Positions 23,974 to 35,572 of a DNA stretch of 64,000 nt are shown here, piece by piece. The DNA is taken from NCBI RefSeq assembly GCF_949628265.1, contig NC_088790.1, positions 27,780,545 to 27,844,544 of the forward strand, read 5' to 3'. Both the position numbers and the translations under genes were made by a program. The number at the start of each line of letters is the position of its first letter. The stretch's first letter is position 1. The notes beneath the pieces were generated by a model. It ran no database searches and was not told where the DNA came from. It saw only the letters and a list, made by a program, of their open reading frames with translations. Origin of the DNA: Cloeon dipterum. Taxonomy: Eukaryota; Arthropoda; Insecta; Ephemeroptera; Baetidae.

Positions 23974-26900
23974 TTAACTAATGTCCATTAGCACGTCGGT
24001 GAAGTGGCTCAAAAAGGACTCGGAGTTGGCCCGGTGGGGGCTGCTGTCCTGGCTGCTGCATTGCGACCACTGTTCGTCGTCCTCTTCGTCCTCTTCCTGG
24101 TAGCTCGAGTCCTGAATGTGTTGATCCTGGTGCCGAGCTGAGCCGGTAATTGCTCTTGGAAACGAGTATGGCCACGTCTGCAAATAGGGAAATAATTCAT
24201 TAAAAATGGTATTTCATAAACATATCGTTCGATCATCGTGATACTTTTATGCGAAAATACTTTTTGTGGCAAAGTTACAGTTGAATTATTTTGCTGATTG
24301 GATATTCAGGATGATTCCTACAGTAAAAATTCACATTTTGCCATTTTTCTCCAAAATTTAGAGTGCTTGAACATATTTTCTTGGCATATTCCGATTCCTC
24401 TCGTCGAGATCTGTCCAACGGTGTATGCCACTTATTGGGGAAACTCTTGGTTTTGAAATTAAATCGGATTTCAAGTAAGGAGACAGCCCTTACCATTTGA
24501 AAAGCACGGTAACTTTCCAGCCGATTTCCTCAAAAAATTACAGTGCTTTTCTTAGGTCAATTTAGGCTTTAACTGAATTCTAAGAGACGAGTTTATGCAT
24601 TGGCAACAAGCATTTTCCAGGCTTTTGCAGTATCATTTATTTCCAAAAAAATAAAGTATTTTTTTCATTTCATCATTCCCTATTTTTTACACGAAGTCCT
24701 GCGTAGCTGCGTATATATACCATAAAAATGAGGACTTTTTTGGGATTTCCTGCTGAGAGTGCTGCTCTTTAGCCGCGTTTCAAGATATATTTACATATGT
24801 TCATTTTAGTGACGTGCCGCACACAAAAGAGCAATAAAGTCTGGGGAAAGATGTGTCGAGAGCGATTAAAAGGCACGAAATTATAACGCGCGCACCCTGT
24901 AGGGCTGCGCGTCTCTAGTGCGTCGTCGTGTAAACAAGATAATAAACAGAGGATAAGAGGAATCTTTGCAGCTGGACCGACCGTGCGAGCACCAGCGCAA
25001 GAGAACAAAGCCCAATTAATTACGCGCGCTCTCGCTGGGAAGTGCTGTTTATTATTCAGAGAGAAGACACACTAATTTTATTAGTATGATAGTCTTTTTC
25101 TCTCTCGACATGCGTGCATATGCTCTATTATATATACACGCGTGTGTGTGAGTGTGTATTTTGTTGGAGAGCGGAAAATGAGACGTCCGACGAGAGCGAA
25201 CAAATTATTTTTAGGCTCTTGTGATTGGGAACATTTGGCTTTTGACGCCTCGCACTCAACTGTATGTGTGCATATTTTTCGGAGCTTAGCAAAAATTAGC
25301 AGGAAATTCGGTTCTCACTCTTATTTTGATTCAATTTCAGTGCGAAATTCAGCCGAAAATTTAGGAGGGATATTGTTAAGAAAAGGGTAAGAAAATATTA
25401 AAAAATGAGTACATCTTTTAAAAGTTTTTAACCTTTGACTGCTTTACGTTAACGTTGTTTTTTTTACCAGCGCTGTCCAGGATTGTGCGATTTAGAAAAT
25501 TTTCGGTCAAAACTTTCGGTTTAGTTGGGTTTAGCAGAAGAGTCGATTTTTACTTGATGCACTGGTCTTCGAAAATTTTAAAAATCATAATTTTGTGATT
25601 TGCAACAAAAGATCCTGTCATGGTTGCCTTTTAAATCGACTATATTATATTCTAAAATTGGTATTCAATCTGTAGAACACACGATTAATTGAATTCCTCG
25701 ATCATTATAATTACTGTATCAATTAATTAGTAAGTTCCGGTAAGTTCAAATGAAGAAAAAAGAAAAAAATCGCTCTCCTGGCTGCGCAGAAGTAATTTCA
25801 GTATAGAGATGATTGTGTAAAAGCTTTGAAAATAAAAGTAATCTTGCACGTCCTTGCATTAGAGAGTAAATTTAATTATATAATAATTATGCTTTTATTA
25901 TTTCGGCCTCTCATTGTCAGGCCACAACATGAGTACTTTACTTTATTGTTCGATTTTTTTACTTTAAATTATCATGCGTTTCAATAACATTTAAATTATT
26001 TTCCAGAAGCATATGTGCCTCCTTTGCACTGCATTTCATCGCAATTTAAAGCAGGCCGAATGGAGTCTCATTTAAAATATCTTGCCTTTCAATTTAGCGC
26101 ATTACCAAGTTTCGATATAAACGTCTGCTACTGCGTATGCAATTTCAATTCTCCCCTTATCAGTATCTGATATTTATCAAATTTTAATCTCAATAACTGA
26201 TTCATTATTTCACCATCGTAAACATTTTTTGGCAATTACTGACTCTTAATATTACTCTAACCAACCTCCTGTCAACTGAAACACTTTAAAAGAAGATATG
26301 AGAGCTCTAAATTTGTAAAAGGGAGCACGTACACATTCAAAGAAAAAGACAATCCCGCAAACATAAAAAAATAACCGACTTAAATATAATTCCAATAAAG
26401 AGGAATGATACTGCTAAAGCCTGGAAAATGCTTGTTGCCAATGCATGAACTACTCATCCCTTAGGATTCAGTTAAAGCCTAAATTGACCAAAGAAGCACT
26501 GTAATTTTTTAAGAAAATTGGCTGGAAAGTTATTGTGCTTTTCAAATGGTAATGGCTGTCTCCTTACTTGAAATCCGATTTTATTTCAAAACCAAGAGTT
26601 TCCCCAATAAGTGGCATACACAATTGGACAGATCTCGACGAGAGGAATCGGAATATGCCAAGAAAATATGTTCAAGCGCTGTACATTTTGGAGAAAATTG
26701 GCAAAATTTTAATTCCTATTGAAGAAAAGTCCTTTTTATTATTGCAAATTGTTGAAAAAATTGTTTATCGATCAATTGTTCATGGCATTAAACAATTTAA
26801 ATAATTTTCAATTGTTGCCCAGTATCATTCCACTTTAAATTGTTTTAAAAAAGGGGATTTGTAAAATAAAATCTTGGTAATTGGATTTTTATTATGCAAC

Positions 26901-27328
26901 AAATGCTTTGATCACACATTATTTCCCGAACATAAGTTAAAAATTAATTTTTTTACATGTTAATCCCACATAATTATTTTAAAATAGGCTAAATAATATA
27001 CCAGAGTGTTGGGGTGAGGCGCTTCCGAGCTGAGCGCATCGACACCGTTTCCTCCGTCGCAGCCGACGAGGGTCCTGAGGTGCGCAATGTAGGAGGTGGC
27101 CAGGCGCAGGGTGTCCAGCTTGGACAGTTTGGTGTCCGGCGGCACCCACGGCAGCGTGGTCTTCAGTCTGCAAAACGCCTTGGACAAGACGCGCATTCGC
27201 GCCCGTTCTCTCGCGTTGGCCGCGTTGCGTTGGTGCGGCTTCTCGCCCGGCATGCGTCCCGACGACGACACGAAGCGCACAGACGCCGCTCGTCCCAATG
27301 ACAGGCACCGCCGACTTCGCCTCGGCAT
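23974..27328 (-). CDS. HLH54F: bHLH transcription factor HLH54F (TCF21/capsulin/musculin class)
   Basis: Two coding exons on the minus strand, 27328-27002 and 24177-23974, joined in phase 0, give 176 residues (human TCF21 has 179). The bHLH domain at about residues 34-88 reads [19 protein letters not shown], then [20 protein letters not shown], nearly identical to TCF21. Across the splice the sequence becomes HPNTL|TWPYSF, matching the conserved TWPF block after the TCF21 bHLH, which fixes the distant second exon. The C-terminus is acidic and Ser/Gln-rich. The family binds E-boxes as heterodimers with E proteins; in flies HLH54F specifies caudal visceral mesoderm. The start at 27328 (MPRRSRR) is preferred; 27253 (MPGEKPHQ) is possible. 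The N-terminal region is much shorter than in vertebrate TCF21, so an upstream exon may be missing. The intron contains two family A repeats. Confidence 0.92.
24312..24638 (-). repeat. Repeat family A, copy A2 (truncated)
   Basis: Matches the family from the TTCCTACAGTAAAAATTC block to TTTGCAGTATCATTTATT; the TTTAAAG-bearing end on the left is missing. Orientation is as in A1. Confidence 0.88.
26395..26839 (+). repeat. Repeat family A, copy A3 (full length)
   Basis: Begins AATAAAGAGGAATGATACTG and ends CAGTATCATTCCACTTTAAA; inverted termini with a body of 445 bp, opposite in orientation to A1. Confidence 0.9.
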
Positions 27329-27552
27329 CGGGAGCGAGTGAAGTGAAGCGAAGTGAAGAGTGAGCCGCAAGCAAGGGCTGTATGTTGCAGCAGAGAAGGA
27401 CGAGCACGGGGTAAAATAACCGCGCCGCGGACGCCTTGTCTCCGCCCCCGACGACGCTAAGTGAGAAACTTGGACATGTGTGCAATGCACTCTCATCTTG
27501 CCTAAAATTTTTGGGAAAATTGAGTTTACCTCGTAAAAGTTTTATTATTTTC

Positions 27553-27923
27553 TTTAAAGAGGAATGATACTGGAAAAGCCTGGAAATTGCTTGTTGCCAA
27601 TGCATAAACTCATCCCTTAGGATTCAGTTAAAGCTTAAATTGACCTAAGGAGCGCTGTAATTTTTTGAGAAAATTGGCTGGAAAGTTAGCGTGTTTTTCA
27701 AATGGTAATGGCTGTCTCCTTACTTGAAATCCGATTTAATTTCAAAACCAAGAGTTTCCCCAATAAGTGGCAGACACAATTGGACAGATCTCGACGAGAG
27801 GAATCGGAATATGCCAAGAAAATATGTTCAAGCACTGCACATTTTGGAGAAAATTGGCAAAATTTGAATTTGTAATGTAGGAAGGTCCTTTTTTATTTTT
27901 GCAAATTGTTGAACAAATTGTTA
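27553..27923 (+). repeat. Repeat family A, copy A4 (3'-truncated), just upstream of HLH54F
   Basis: Begins TTTAAAGAGGAATGATACTG and matches the family until about TTGAACAAATTGTTATTAAA, where the distal end is lost. It lies 225 bases upstream of the HLH54F start codon, within the probable promoter or 5' UTR. Confidence 0.88.
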
Positions 27924-30730
27924 TTAAATAAGAGGGAAATATGAAGACAAAAAAGGATGAATAAATTTAACAAATAGTTTTAAGTCATTTTTCCGAGGTT
28001 GTATTTAATTAGCTTTTAATTCAATTTATTTATTGAATTTTCTTGAGGTTTTTGTGCGTGTGCCTGTAAAAAATGTTAGTACTCAATACTGAGGTTTTAA
28101 TTAGCTTATTTTTTTGGTCACAATTTCAAAATCAGCCACATTTACCTTTTATGAGCCAGATTTTTATTTTTAAATCAAAAGATTGAGTCATTTTTATTGA
28201 GAAACTTGGGGCTTGACTCTGACAGCTGTTTAAAGTTATAAAAATCCAATTACAAAATTAAAAACACACAGGCAGGGAATATTTTTTTTTTAAATTCAGA
28301 ATCACGAAAAGTTGCAACCAGAATGTTCTGGATAAAAGAATTTTTCACTCTTTGAAATAGCTTCAAAAAGAGGTGGAATTTTGGGCTTGTGAAATTTAGA
28401 TAATAGGAAGAGATCGCAGGGAGTTACGAGTGGCGTTTGTTGACAAGATATCGTGACTCGAATTCCTCTATTAGTTTGCTCAGTCAGAAAATGAGTTCAG
28501 TCACACGTTCGATTTAAAAAATTCTCTACAGCTGATACTGTGGCAATAATTTTGTTTTTAAAACGGATTACTATAGAAATCGAAGCCTAATTTCCTCCAC
28601 AAATTCCATTCATCCCGTGAAATTTAAACTGATACGTTTTTTATTTCAATTTCAAAAATAAATTAAAGGAAATTTCCGAAATTTCTTAAGATCAACTAAC
28701 CCTGATAAAGCCAGTAAATTATCGTAATATGTGTGGTGTAAGTCTATATACGACAGTGACACGCGTTGCAAGCAATAAAACACGGAGTCAAGCATGCGGT
28801 CCACTGCTGAAACGAAAAAGGTTCGTTTTACTCGAAAATCCTGACGGAATATTATCTACTTGAAAAAGGCAGATGCGCGTTTGCGAAGAGAGCGCGCGCC
28901 TATATGCATTTTTGCTAGGGGATATTTTCGGGGGTGGCGGCGAATTTTTTCCCTTTGCTGCATGGGATAGAATTTCTCCCTTCTCATGCGTCTTGCGGCA
29001 TGAACATGTGGCCACGGAAATTTGTCTTTCGCGCCTAATTAACTGTTGCTACAGAATTAATTTGAGTAACGATTAACAAGACCAATGTTCTGGTTCCCTT
29101 GCTTGATTTATTTTTTTTTCATGAGGAAAACTTTAAATTTTACTCAATATAAAAATTCCAAAAAAAATTGGAGATGCAGGAATTGATTTTTATCTTCATT
29201 CTCATTACCTTCTCTTTCAGTGTCATTGTTTGAATTTTAATTATTAATTTTTCTGTGAAAACCAGTGTAAGAAAATTTAACGGGATGACATTATAGTTTG
29301 AAATTCTTGCACATCTTGAAAACATTCTTCATCTCAAAAAGCATATTATCTTTACTGATCGCCAGCCACCCTTCTGACACGAGGGACAATTTTTCACCAT
29401 GCCATAATCCCAAACGTTAATCGTTTTGTTAAGAAAAAGCAGCAGCGACACTCACGTTACATCCTCTCTGCGATTTTCTCTCTGTCTGTTTAACCCAGAA
29501 GCCGCGTGTGCTTTTTCCCACCCCTTCGCACCCTCTGCGTGGCTGATGGCAATTTGACCTCTCGTGTCCGCGTAGATTCTTTCCCCATAAATAAGAGCTC
29601 ACATGTGAACAGCATCTTCTTTCCAGTTTTAACGCTAAATTTGATTTATGAATTTTATGAGCGTCTGCATTGCTCTTTTAGGGATATTTTATTTTTTGTC
29701 TGCTCAGTTCGGGAATCTTCCTAATATTTGTTGTATGTAGTAACAAGTAGATAAATTAGGAGAAAATATTTATCAGTCAAAATTAAAAAAAAATCCTCGG
29801 CTAATAAATCACATAGATTCCCCATAGTTTTATTTTATTGTTTTGAATTTAAGGAGCACAATTTTTTCCTCGGACTGAAAGTTATATATTATAATAATGG
29901 TAAATAATTATATCTCAATCGTTTTGTCATTATGTGCGGAGCGCCCGCCTCAAAATTTCAACACTTTAGACAAAGAGTGCCGCGATTGGCGCTGGGGCGC
30001 GAGCTAAAATTAATTCTGGCGTGTCTTGGTCGGAAGTGAAGGCTTCTCCGCGCCACACATTAAATCTTGCGGGCAAAATGGCTTCAAGCCACGGACAAGA
30101 TGCACCTGGACCGTTAACAAGAAAGAACTTCCTTGCCGCTTATACAATTAGAATGAATCACGTGCCTTTTTAAGAGTCCCTGTTGGAAAGCTATGGATTT
30201 ATTATTGTAATTCTTATAAATTATTTGTTGTTTGTCAATCACAACTATTGAAGTCTCCGCTTTTTATGAATTGGGCCAATTTCGCGTTTTCGCTGACGAG
30301 CCGAGATCATGTTTTGTTTGTTTGGGCTTCGAAGTGGCCCCCCGATGAGCGCGCATAGGAAATACTTAAAATACTCAGCAGTGAGGCGCGTGATTGACAC
30401 TGTGCGTCCACGTGTTGGTTGGATTTTATTTCACACCAGACGCGTGAATTTTTCTCACCCCTCGTCACCTAATGAACCGCTGGAATTTAAGGTGCTAAAA
30501 GCCAGAAGACAAAAACTTAGTTTTTACTCAGGATGGAAAGAAAGCTTTTAATTAATTTTTCTTGACTAAATTTTTGTACAAAACATTACATTTCATGCAG
30601 GGTTTTGTCTTTGTCATATCTACATGGTAAAGGGAATTACTGGGTTTCTTGCAGATTATTTTTTTGCAGGACACAGATTCGAAACAGCTTTATCGGAGAG
30701 GGCTGAGAGGCTTTATAAATGTTGCAAATT
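27924..30730. other. Intergenic between HLH54F and HtrA2
   Basis: AT-rich DNA upstream of HLH54F. Only short ORFs without family resemblance are present. No RNA gene or transposon terminus was recognised. Confidence 0.6.
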
Positions 30731-30736
30731 TTTATT
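30731..30736 (-). terminator. Candidate polyadenylation signal for HtrA2 (minus-strand AATAAA)
   Basis: TTTATT on the given strand, 265 bases past the HtrA2 stop codon, is the first canonical signal in that direction. Confidence 0.4.
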
Positions 30737-31000
30737 GTCATTGAACTCACCAAATGAAAGTCGTTATTTCTATAAAAACATACCCTCAAATGGCGCGATT
30801 AATATCCGAAATTGTTGATGACACCACAAATATAAGGATACAAGAAATAATTACTTTAAGGTGTATCAAAGGAGTGCACAAAGCTGGTAAAAACCGCAAA
30901 AAATCAGTGTACTTGTACCGCTCGTTTGGGAAAATATCAAGGGCAATCACATAAATTTAAAATTAGATCTCTCACGTCGTCACATCTTTCCGGTGTTGCT

Positions 31001-33484
31001 TTAGTCTTCAGGAACAACTTCAAAGTCGAGATTTGCCGTTCCTCGCTTTACTAAAACTTTCAATGACTGGTTGCTATCTAAACACTTGAAAATGTCCTGC
31101 ACGTTTTTCACTTGTTGTCCATTGATGTGTGTCACGACATCTCCAGGACGCAGTCCTCCCCTTAAAATAGAATTTAGATAAATACAAAATTTCCGAGATC
31201 AAATACGAGGCAAATAAATTAAAAATCCTCAATAAAAACGCGTGATTCATTTAAAAATAAATTCTTGCCTCATCAGGAATGAAATTAGTACTGAAACCCT
31301 TAATCACCCTTAATAATTATGGATAATAATTGTACAGCAGTAAATTTACAAATTACAAGATGCTGCACAAGATTAATCACTATTATTTTGAATTTTTTAT
31401 TATTTCTGTAAATTTTATCTCTTAAAAATTTGCTTATCATGAAACATTGATTTCTGAAAATATTTTTGACAAGCTTTTTTTTATTTAATTGCAATACTTT
31501 CATAATGCCAAAGAAATTAATGGAAAATGTGTTTAATCTTGGCAATAAAATATCTTAAAAAAGCGGCATAGTTTGAATGGTTCGAATTTTGTTAACAAAG
31601 GCTTAAAACATTAAAGTAAAAAATAAAGAAAATGAATAAATTTTAGCTACTTACTTGTGTGCAGGTGAGCCAACGACGACTTTGACGACAAACACTCCAG
31701 TCACATCATCGGAGAGCGAGATCATGTTTCGCTGGGTCATTTCGTATCGCAGCTCCGGAGTAATGGTGACCATAGTGATGCCTATGTGCCTCCTTTTTTT
31801 CAATTCATTGGTTCCTTTGTCCTGCAATCCATTCAAGTGCTTCTGCAGGAACTCCTTGGCGTAGTCGATCGGAATGGCGAAAGATATTCCAGACGCGATT
31901 TTCATTGTGTTGATTCCAATCACCTCTCCGTCAAGGTTCACCAAGGGTCCTCCGGAGTTGCCGAACTGATAAAAATGATGGAATTTAATTTTGTAACGGT
32001 CTAATAAGTAGCATTTAAAAACCACTTGGTTTTCTAATGAAATACATGAACTTAGGAAAGTCAGGTCTCTCCATTGATGAGATTTGAATTTTTAAATTAA
32101 ATTATTTGGGCCGAAAAGTGTATTTATCTCATATAACAATGGGATTAGTGGTTTTCAGCCCTGTTTATCATCAAAACTTAAAACAATTTGTACTAAAATC
32201 ATGAATTATTATTTTTTATGCATTCCCTATTACTCTATGGGCTACAGATTGCAGATGATAATAATAAATTTTAAAATCGGGTAAATTTTAAAACTTTTTG
32301 GAAGACGGGAAGAAGCTGGAAAAAAACAGCCACAACGTGCTGGGAAAATCTGGCTGAAACTTGGAGCACTGATTTGTTTTTTAGCTTCTAACCATCGCTT
32401 CCGCCATCAGGGGTCACCCATCTCGAAAGAGGTGGACAGATAAAAATTTAATTCAATCTCAGAAAAACTAAATGCCTCTTAAGACACGTTTCGGCGACCT
32501 ATTTGATTAATTAAGTGATTTTGTGGCCTCCAAACTTACCGTGATTGAGGCGTCAGTCTGAATATACTCCATTCCGTTGCCTTGGAGACCGAGCTCTAAG
32601 CTCGTTCTGCCAATAGTGCTGATCACTCCTGCAGTGACAGTGTTGGACAGCGCAAGGGGGCTGCCGATTGCGACAACCCACTCGCCAGCCTCGAGGTCGT
32701 TGGACACGCCAAGCTTCATTGGTGTTAGGTTTTTCTATATTAAATGCAATTTGATTAACACTTAATCACAATTTTCACAAGCGCAACGACTTACGACTGG
32801 AATTCGGACAAGCGCCAAATCCGCGGGCATGTCTAGACACTCAATTTGGCCAACCACTGAGGTGCCGTCATGCAGTTTGATCTGATAATTGAGTCCATTT
32901 TAAGAACACGCAGTGATTTTTAATTAAATTCTCACAATGACGGTGTTTTTTATCCTGCTGGACACGACATGTGCGTTCGTCATGATCAGCCCGTCACTAG
33001 ACACGACAAAACCTGATCCGTTGGACGTCATTCTAGGAATAGAGAATAAAATTATTATTGTAGATAGCTCTCATTTTTGGATTTGTTTCAGAGTCAACCT
33101 GTTGTACCGTCCATCACGGATTTCTATGTAAACAACGCCGGGACTGCAAGATTTCACTACATCTGATATGAAATTATTCGTCTTTCTTCTGCTGATGCTC
33201 TCGGTTTCGGTCGTCGGTGAAGCGGCTTCGACCCTGGGCAGGATGCCGTTGTCGCTCAACTGGGTCCAGGCCATGCCCAGGCCGACCCCAGCGGCGAACA
33301 TGCCCGCTGTGCCGGCCAGACGGCGGCCAAAGGACGCTTTCTGCCGCTCTCGAGCATCAGAAGATGACGAAGAGCAAGGGGATGTCTGCAGGTCTCCTGA
33401 GGCGCTCAATCGGATCGCATTCTGGCGACGGAGCAGTGGAATGCAACGAATGCCTAAATTACGCACTGGCTTTGACAGCAACAT
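31001..33484 (-). CDS. HtrA2: Mitochondrial serine protease HtrA2/Omi
   Basis: Six exons on the minus strand: 33484-33108, 33032-32936, 32881-32795, 32734-32540, 31965-31655, 31160-31001, phases consistent, 408 residues (fly Omi about 420, human 458). The N-terminus is basic and Ser-rich like a mitochondrial targeting peptide, followed by a membrane anchor near residues 57-73 ([16 protein letters not shown]). Trypsin-like catalytic triad: His147 in TNAHVV, Asp179 in ADLALVRI, Ser256 in FGNSGGP. A C-terminal PDZ domain (about 300-408) contains [14 protein letters not shown]. HtrA2 works in the intermembrane space in protein quality control; after processing, its new N-terminus can bind IAPs. 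A possible IAP-binding tetrapeptide AASP lies at residues 87-90, just after the anchor. Head to head with TRUB1, 687 bp apart. Confidence 0.96.
31161..31654. other. HtrA2: HtrA2 intron 5
   Basis: 494 bp AT-rich intron between the protease and PDZ exons; nothing else is seen in it. Confidence 0.85.
31966..32539. other. HtrA2: HtrA2 intron 4
   Basis: 574 bp intron that interrupts the active-site serine region directly before FGNSGGP; no other feature is seen. Confidence 0.85.
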
Positions 33485-34171
33485 TTTTTCGCTCCTGTGT
33501 TAGCAATTATATGAAATTATTAAATCAGACAGTTTAGAATTCTTACCGATTGTCGTCTAACAGTGTTCTCGATGCTTAAATTGTAATTTCAAGACGTTAA
33601 ATTAAAGATCTTGTTTTAGAAATCAGTTTAAATTCTGAAAAATCAGTTCAGAAGAACGCAAACAATCTTGGTCAGGTTCTAGATGCTGGTCAGCTGGTGA
33701 TTGTTCTTGTTTTTCAATGTGACAAAAATGAGGATGATGAAGGGGGGAGAGTAAACAAAGGAGATTAAATGTTGATCATGTGAATCTATGTAATTATTTT
33801 TAAACACTACATAGATACAAATTATTTATATCTTAAACATAGATTTCGTTTAAAAATTTAAATGTGATCATAATGAATGAAAATAGAAGGAAAAGTCTCT
33901 CGTCTCTCTTTCTCTTTAGCTTATACCTCAAAAAGCGATCGTAGCGCTGCTGCTGCTGGATCTTCTTTTTGAAAGCATTGACCCGGCGTTTGGCTCAATC
34001 AGCTGCTGCCAGTGCCTCTCACGTGCGGTTGTTTTGGTTTTAATTTTCATTTTAAATAGGCAAAACACAACATTGCCCTGAGCGTTTCGATGGTCCTGTA
34101 AATGCATTATTTTACCATGTGCTGAAACTGACAGTTTCAAATCAAATTTCTGTTCACATTTTTGTTTCAAA
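33485..34171. promoter_or_regulatory. Shared upstream region of the divergent HtrA2 and TRUB1 genes
   Basis: 687 bp between the two start codons of oppositely oriented housekeeping genes, which suggests a bidirectional promoter. No TATA box or named motif could be assigned with confidence. Confidence 0.5.
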
Positions 34172-35259
34172 ATGGAAAAAGTATCGAAAATATCTTTTAA
34201 TTCAGCTCGGAGACTCTTAACGAAAGGAATATTCGCCGTTGACAAACCAAAAAATGTTTATTCCATGAAAGTTATTGACAAACTGAAAGAAAATCTTGAA
34301 GAAGGTATAATCTATAATAATTTATGACTGCGGCGAACATCACTGATTTGTTGTCACATTTTCAAACAGATTTATTTCGACACAAAGAAGCAGAGAGCGA
34401 CTTTTTAAAGATCGGCCATGGAGGAATATTGGATTTTTCAGCCACTGGGGTCTTAGGTATTTGTTTTTTTTTATTTAAAAATATTAAACCATTAACCTCT
34501 GTGTGTCACACTCCAGTTATTGGGGTTGGTGAGGGTTGCAGAAGGTTACCTTTATACTTGAAAGGAGACAAAAAGTACGTCGCTATTGGCAAGCTTGGAG
34601 ACGAGACTGATACCTTCAACGATACAGGCAAAATTACAGGCTCAGCTCCTTACGGTAAAACGGTTTCTCTTAATTATTTGATCCACTAAATTTTCTTTTA
34701 ATTTAGATCACATTTCCAAAGCAATGATTGACACAGCGCTGAAATCAAAGTTTGTTGGCTCGATTTGGCAAGTGCCTCCGAAATATTCTGCATTGAAGAG
34801 GAAAGGGCGGCGAGTGTCTGATCTAGTTTTGTAAGTTTTTGTGAACTCTGCATGTTGGACTAAATACTATAATGTTACACCAGAGAGGGCCAAGAGGTAG
34901 AAATGCAGCCTCGGAGGGTTGACTGCCACTCGGCAACATGCTTTCTCTTTGACCCACCGCATTTCCACCTGGAGATCACCTGCGGAGGTGGTTTCTACGT
35001 TAGAAGTTTAGTACATGATCTAGGAAAAGGTATTAAATCCCCAAATATTTGTCTACTAGATTTTATTTAATTTATTTTGACAGTTTTGGGGTCGTGCGCT
35101 CACGTCACTGAACTGCGCAGAACACAACAAGGCGTATTCACCGAATCTGACGCGCTCAAAGAGGCTGACTGGAATGCAAGTAACATTTTAAAGGCTATAA
35201 AAAGCTCAAAAATCTATCTAAAAAAGAAAGACGAGTGGTACAGGATCAGAAATGATTAA
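34172..35259 (+). CDS. TRUB1: tRNA pseudouridine synthase, TruB family (TRUB1)
   Basis: Six exons, 34172-34304, 34370-34456, 34517-34654, 34707-34830, 34884-35029, 35084-35259, phases consistent, 267 residues. It starts MEKVSKISFN; GIFAVDKPKNVYSMKVI is the conserved KP motif of TruB enzymes. The catalytic loop GHGGILDFSATGVL carries the nucleophilic Asp66. Further hallmarks are KKYVAIGKLGDETDTFNDTG, QVPPKYSALKRKGRR and GGGFYVRSLVHDLG. TruB enzymes convert U55 of the tRNA T-loop to pseudouridine; TRUB1 also modifies some mRNAs and assists let-7 maturation in mammals. No separate RNA-binding domain follows the catalytic core, as expected for animal TRUB1. The 3' end converges on pipe, 313 bp away. 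The only weak point is the exact start, since the next methionine is well inside the fold. Confidence 0.95.
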
Positions 35260-35285
35260 ATAATGCATTTAAACATAAACCATCT

Positions 35286-35291
35286 TTTATT
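35286..35291 (-). terminator. Polyadenylation signal for pipe (minus-strand AATAAA)
   Basis: TTTATT on the given strand, 282 bases past the pipe stop codon and only 27 bases after the TRUB1 stop codon. The two convergent transcripts should therefore overlap at their 3' ends. Confidence 0.5.
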
Positions 35292-35572
35292 AAATTAAGT
35301 AGTGCATCCTCTACAAGATCAATGGCAAAGTCTATAAGGGGCTAATCATCTCTGCTCACAAAGCTGCAGAGTTTCGAATCACAAAATAGGACAACTAGAC
35401 AGCTCGGAAATGCTAAGCAAGGATGAGAGCGCAAAACTGTGCAGGTTTCGCACATGCTGACTACTTTGGGTTTTGCAGGGGTTTTAGAAAAATAACTCGG
35501 TTCGCTCACACGCACACACAAACACAAAAATTTCAGTGTCTAAAGGTCGCACGAATTGCGCCTGCACTCAAT

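Larger units (their letters stand above)
24178..27001. other. HLH54F: HLH54F intron
   Basis: 2.8 kb intron with repeat copies A2 (24312-24638) and A3 (26395-26839). A GC-richer portion at 24890-25270 holds no recognisable exon. Confidence 0.8.

Noticed and set aside
24275-24496. Recurring ORF ([17 protein letters not shown]) in several repeat copies, for example here and at 40611 and 46260
   Set aside because: It tracks nucleotide similarity among family A repeats, is broken in several copies and lacks any domain resemblance.
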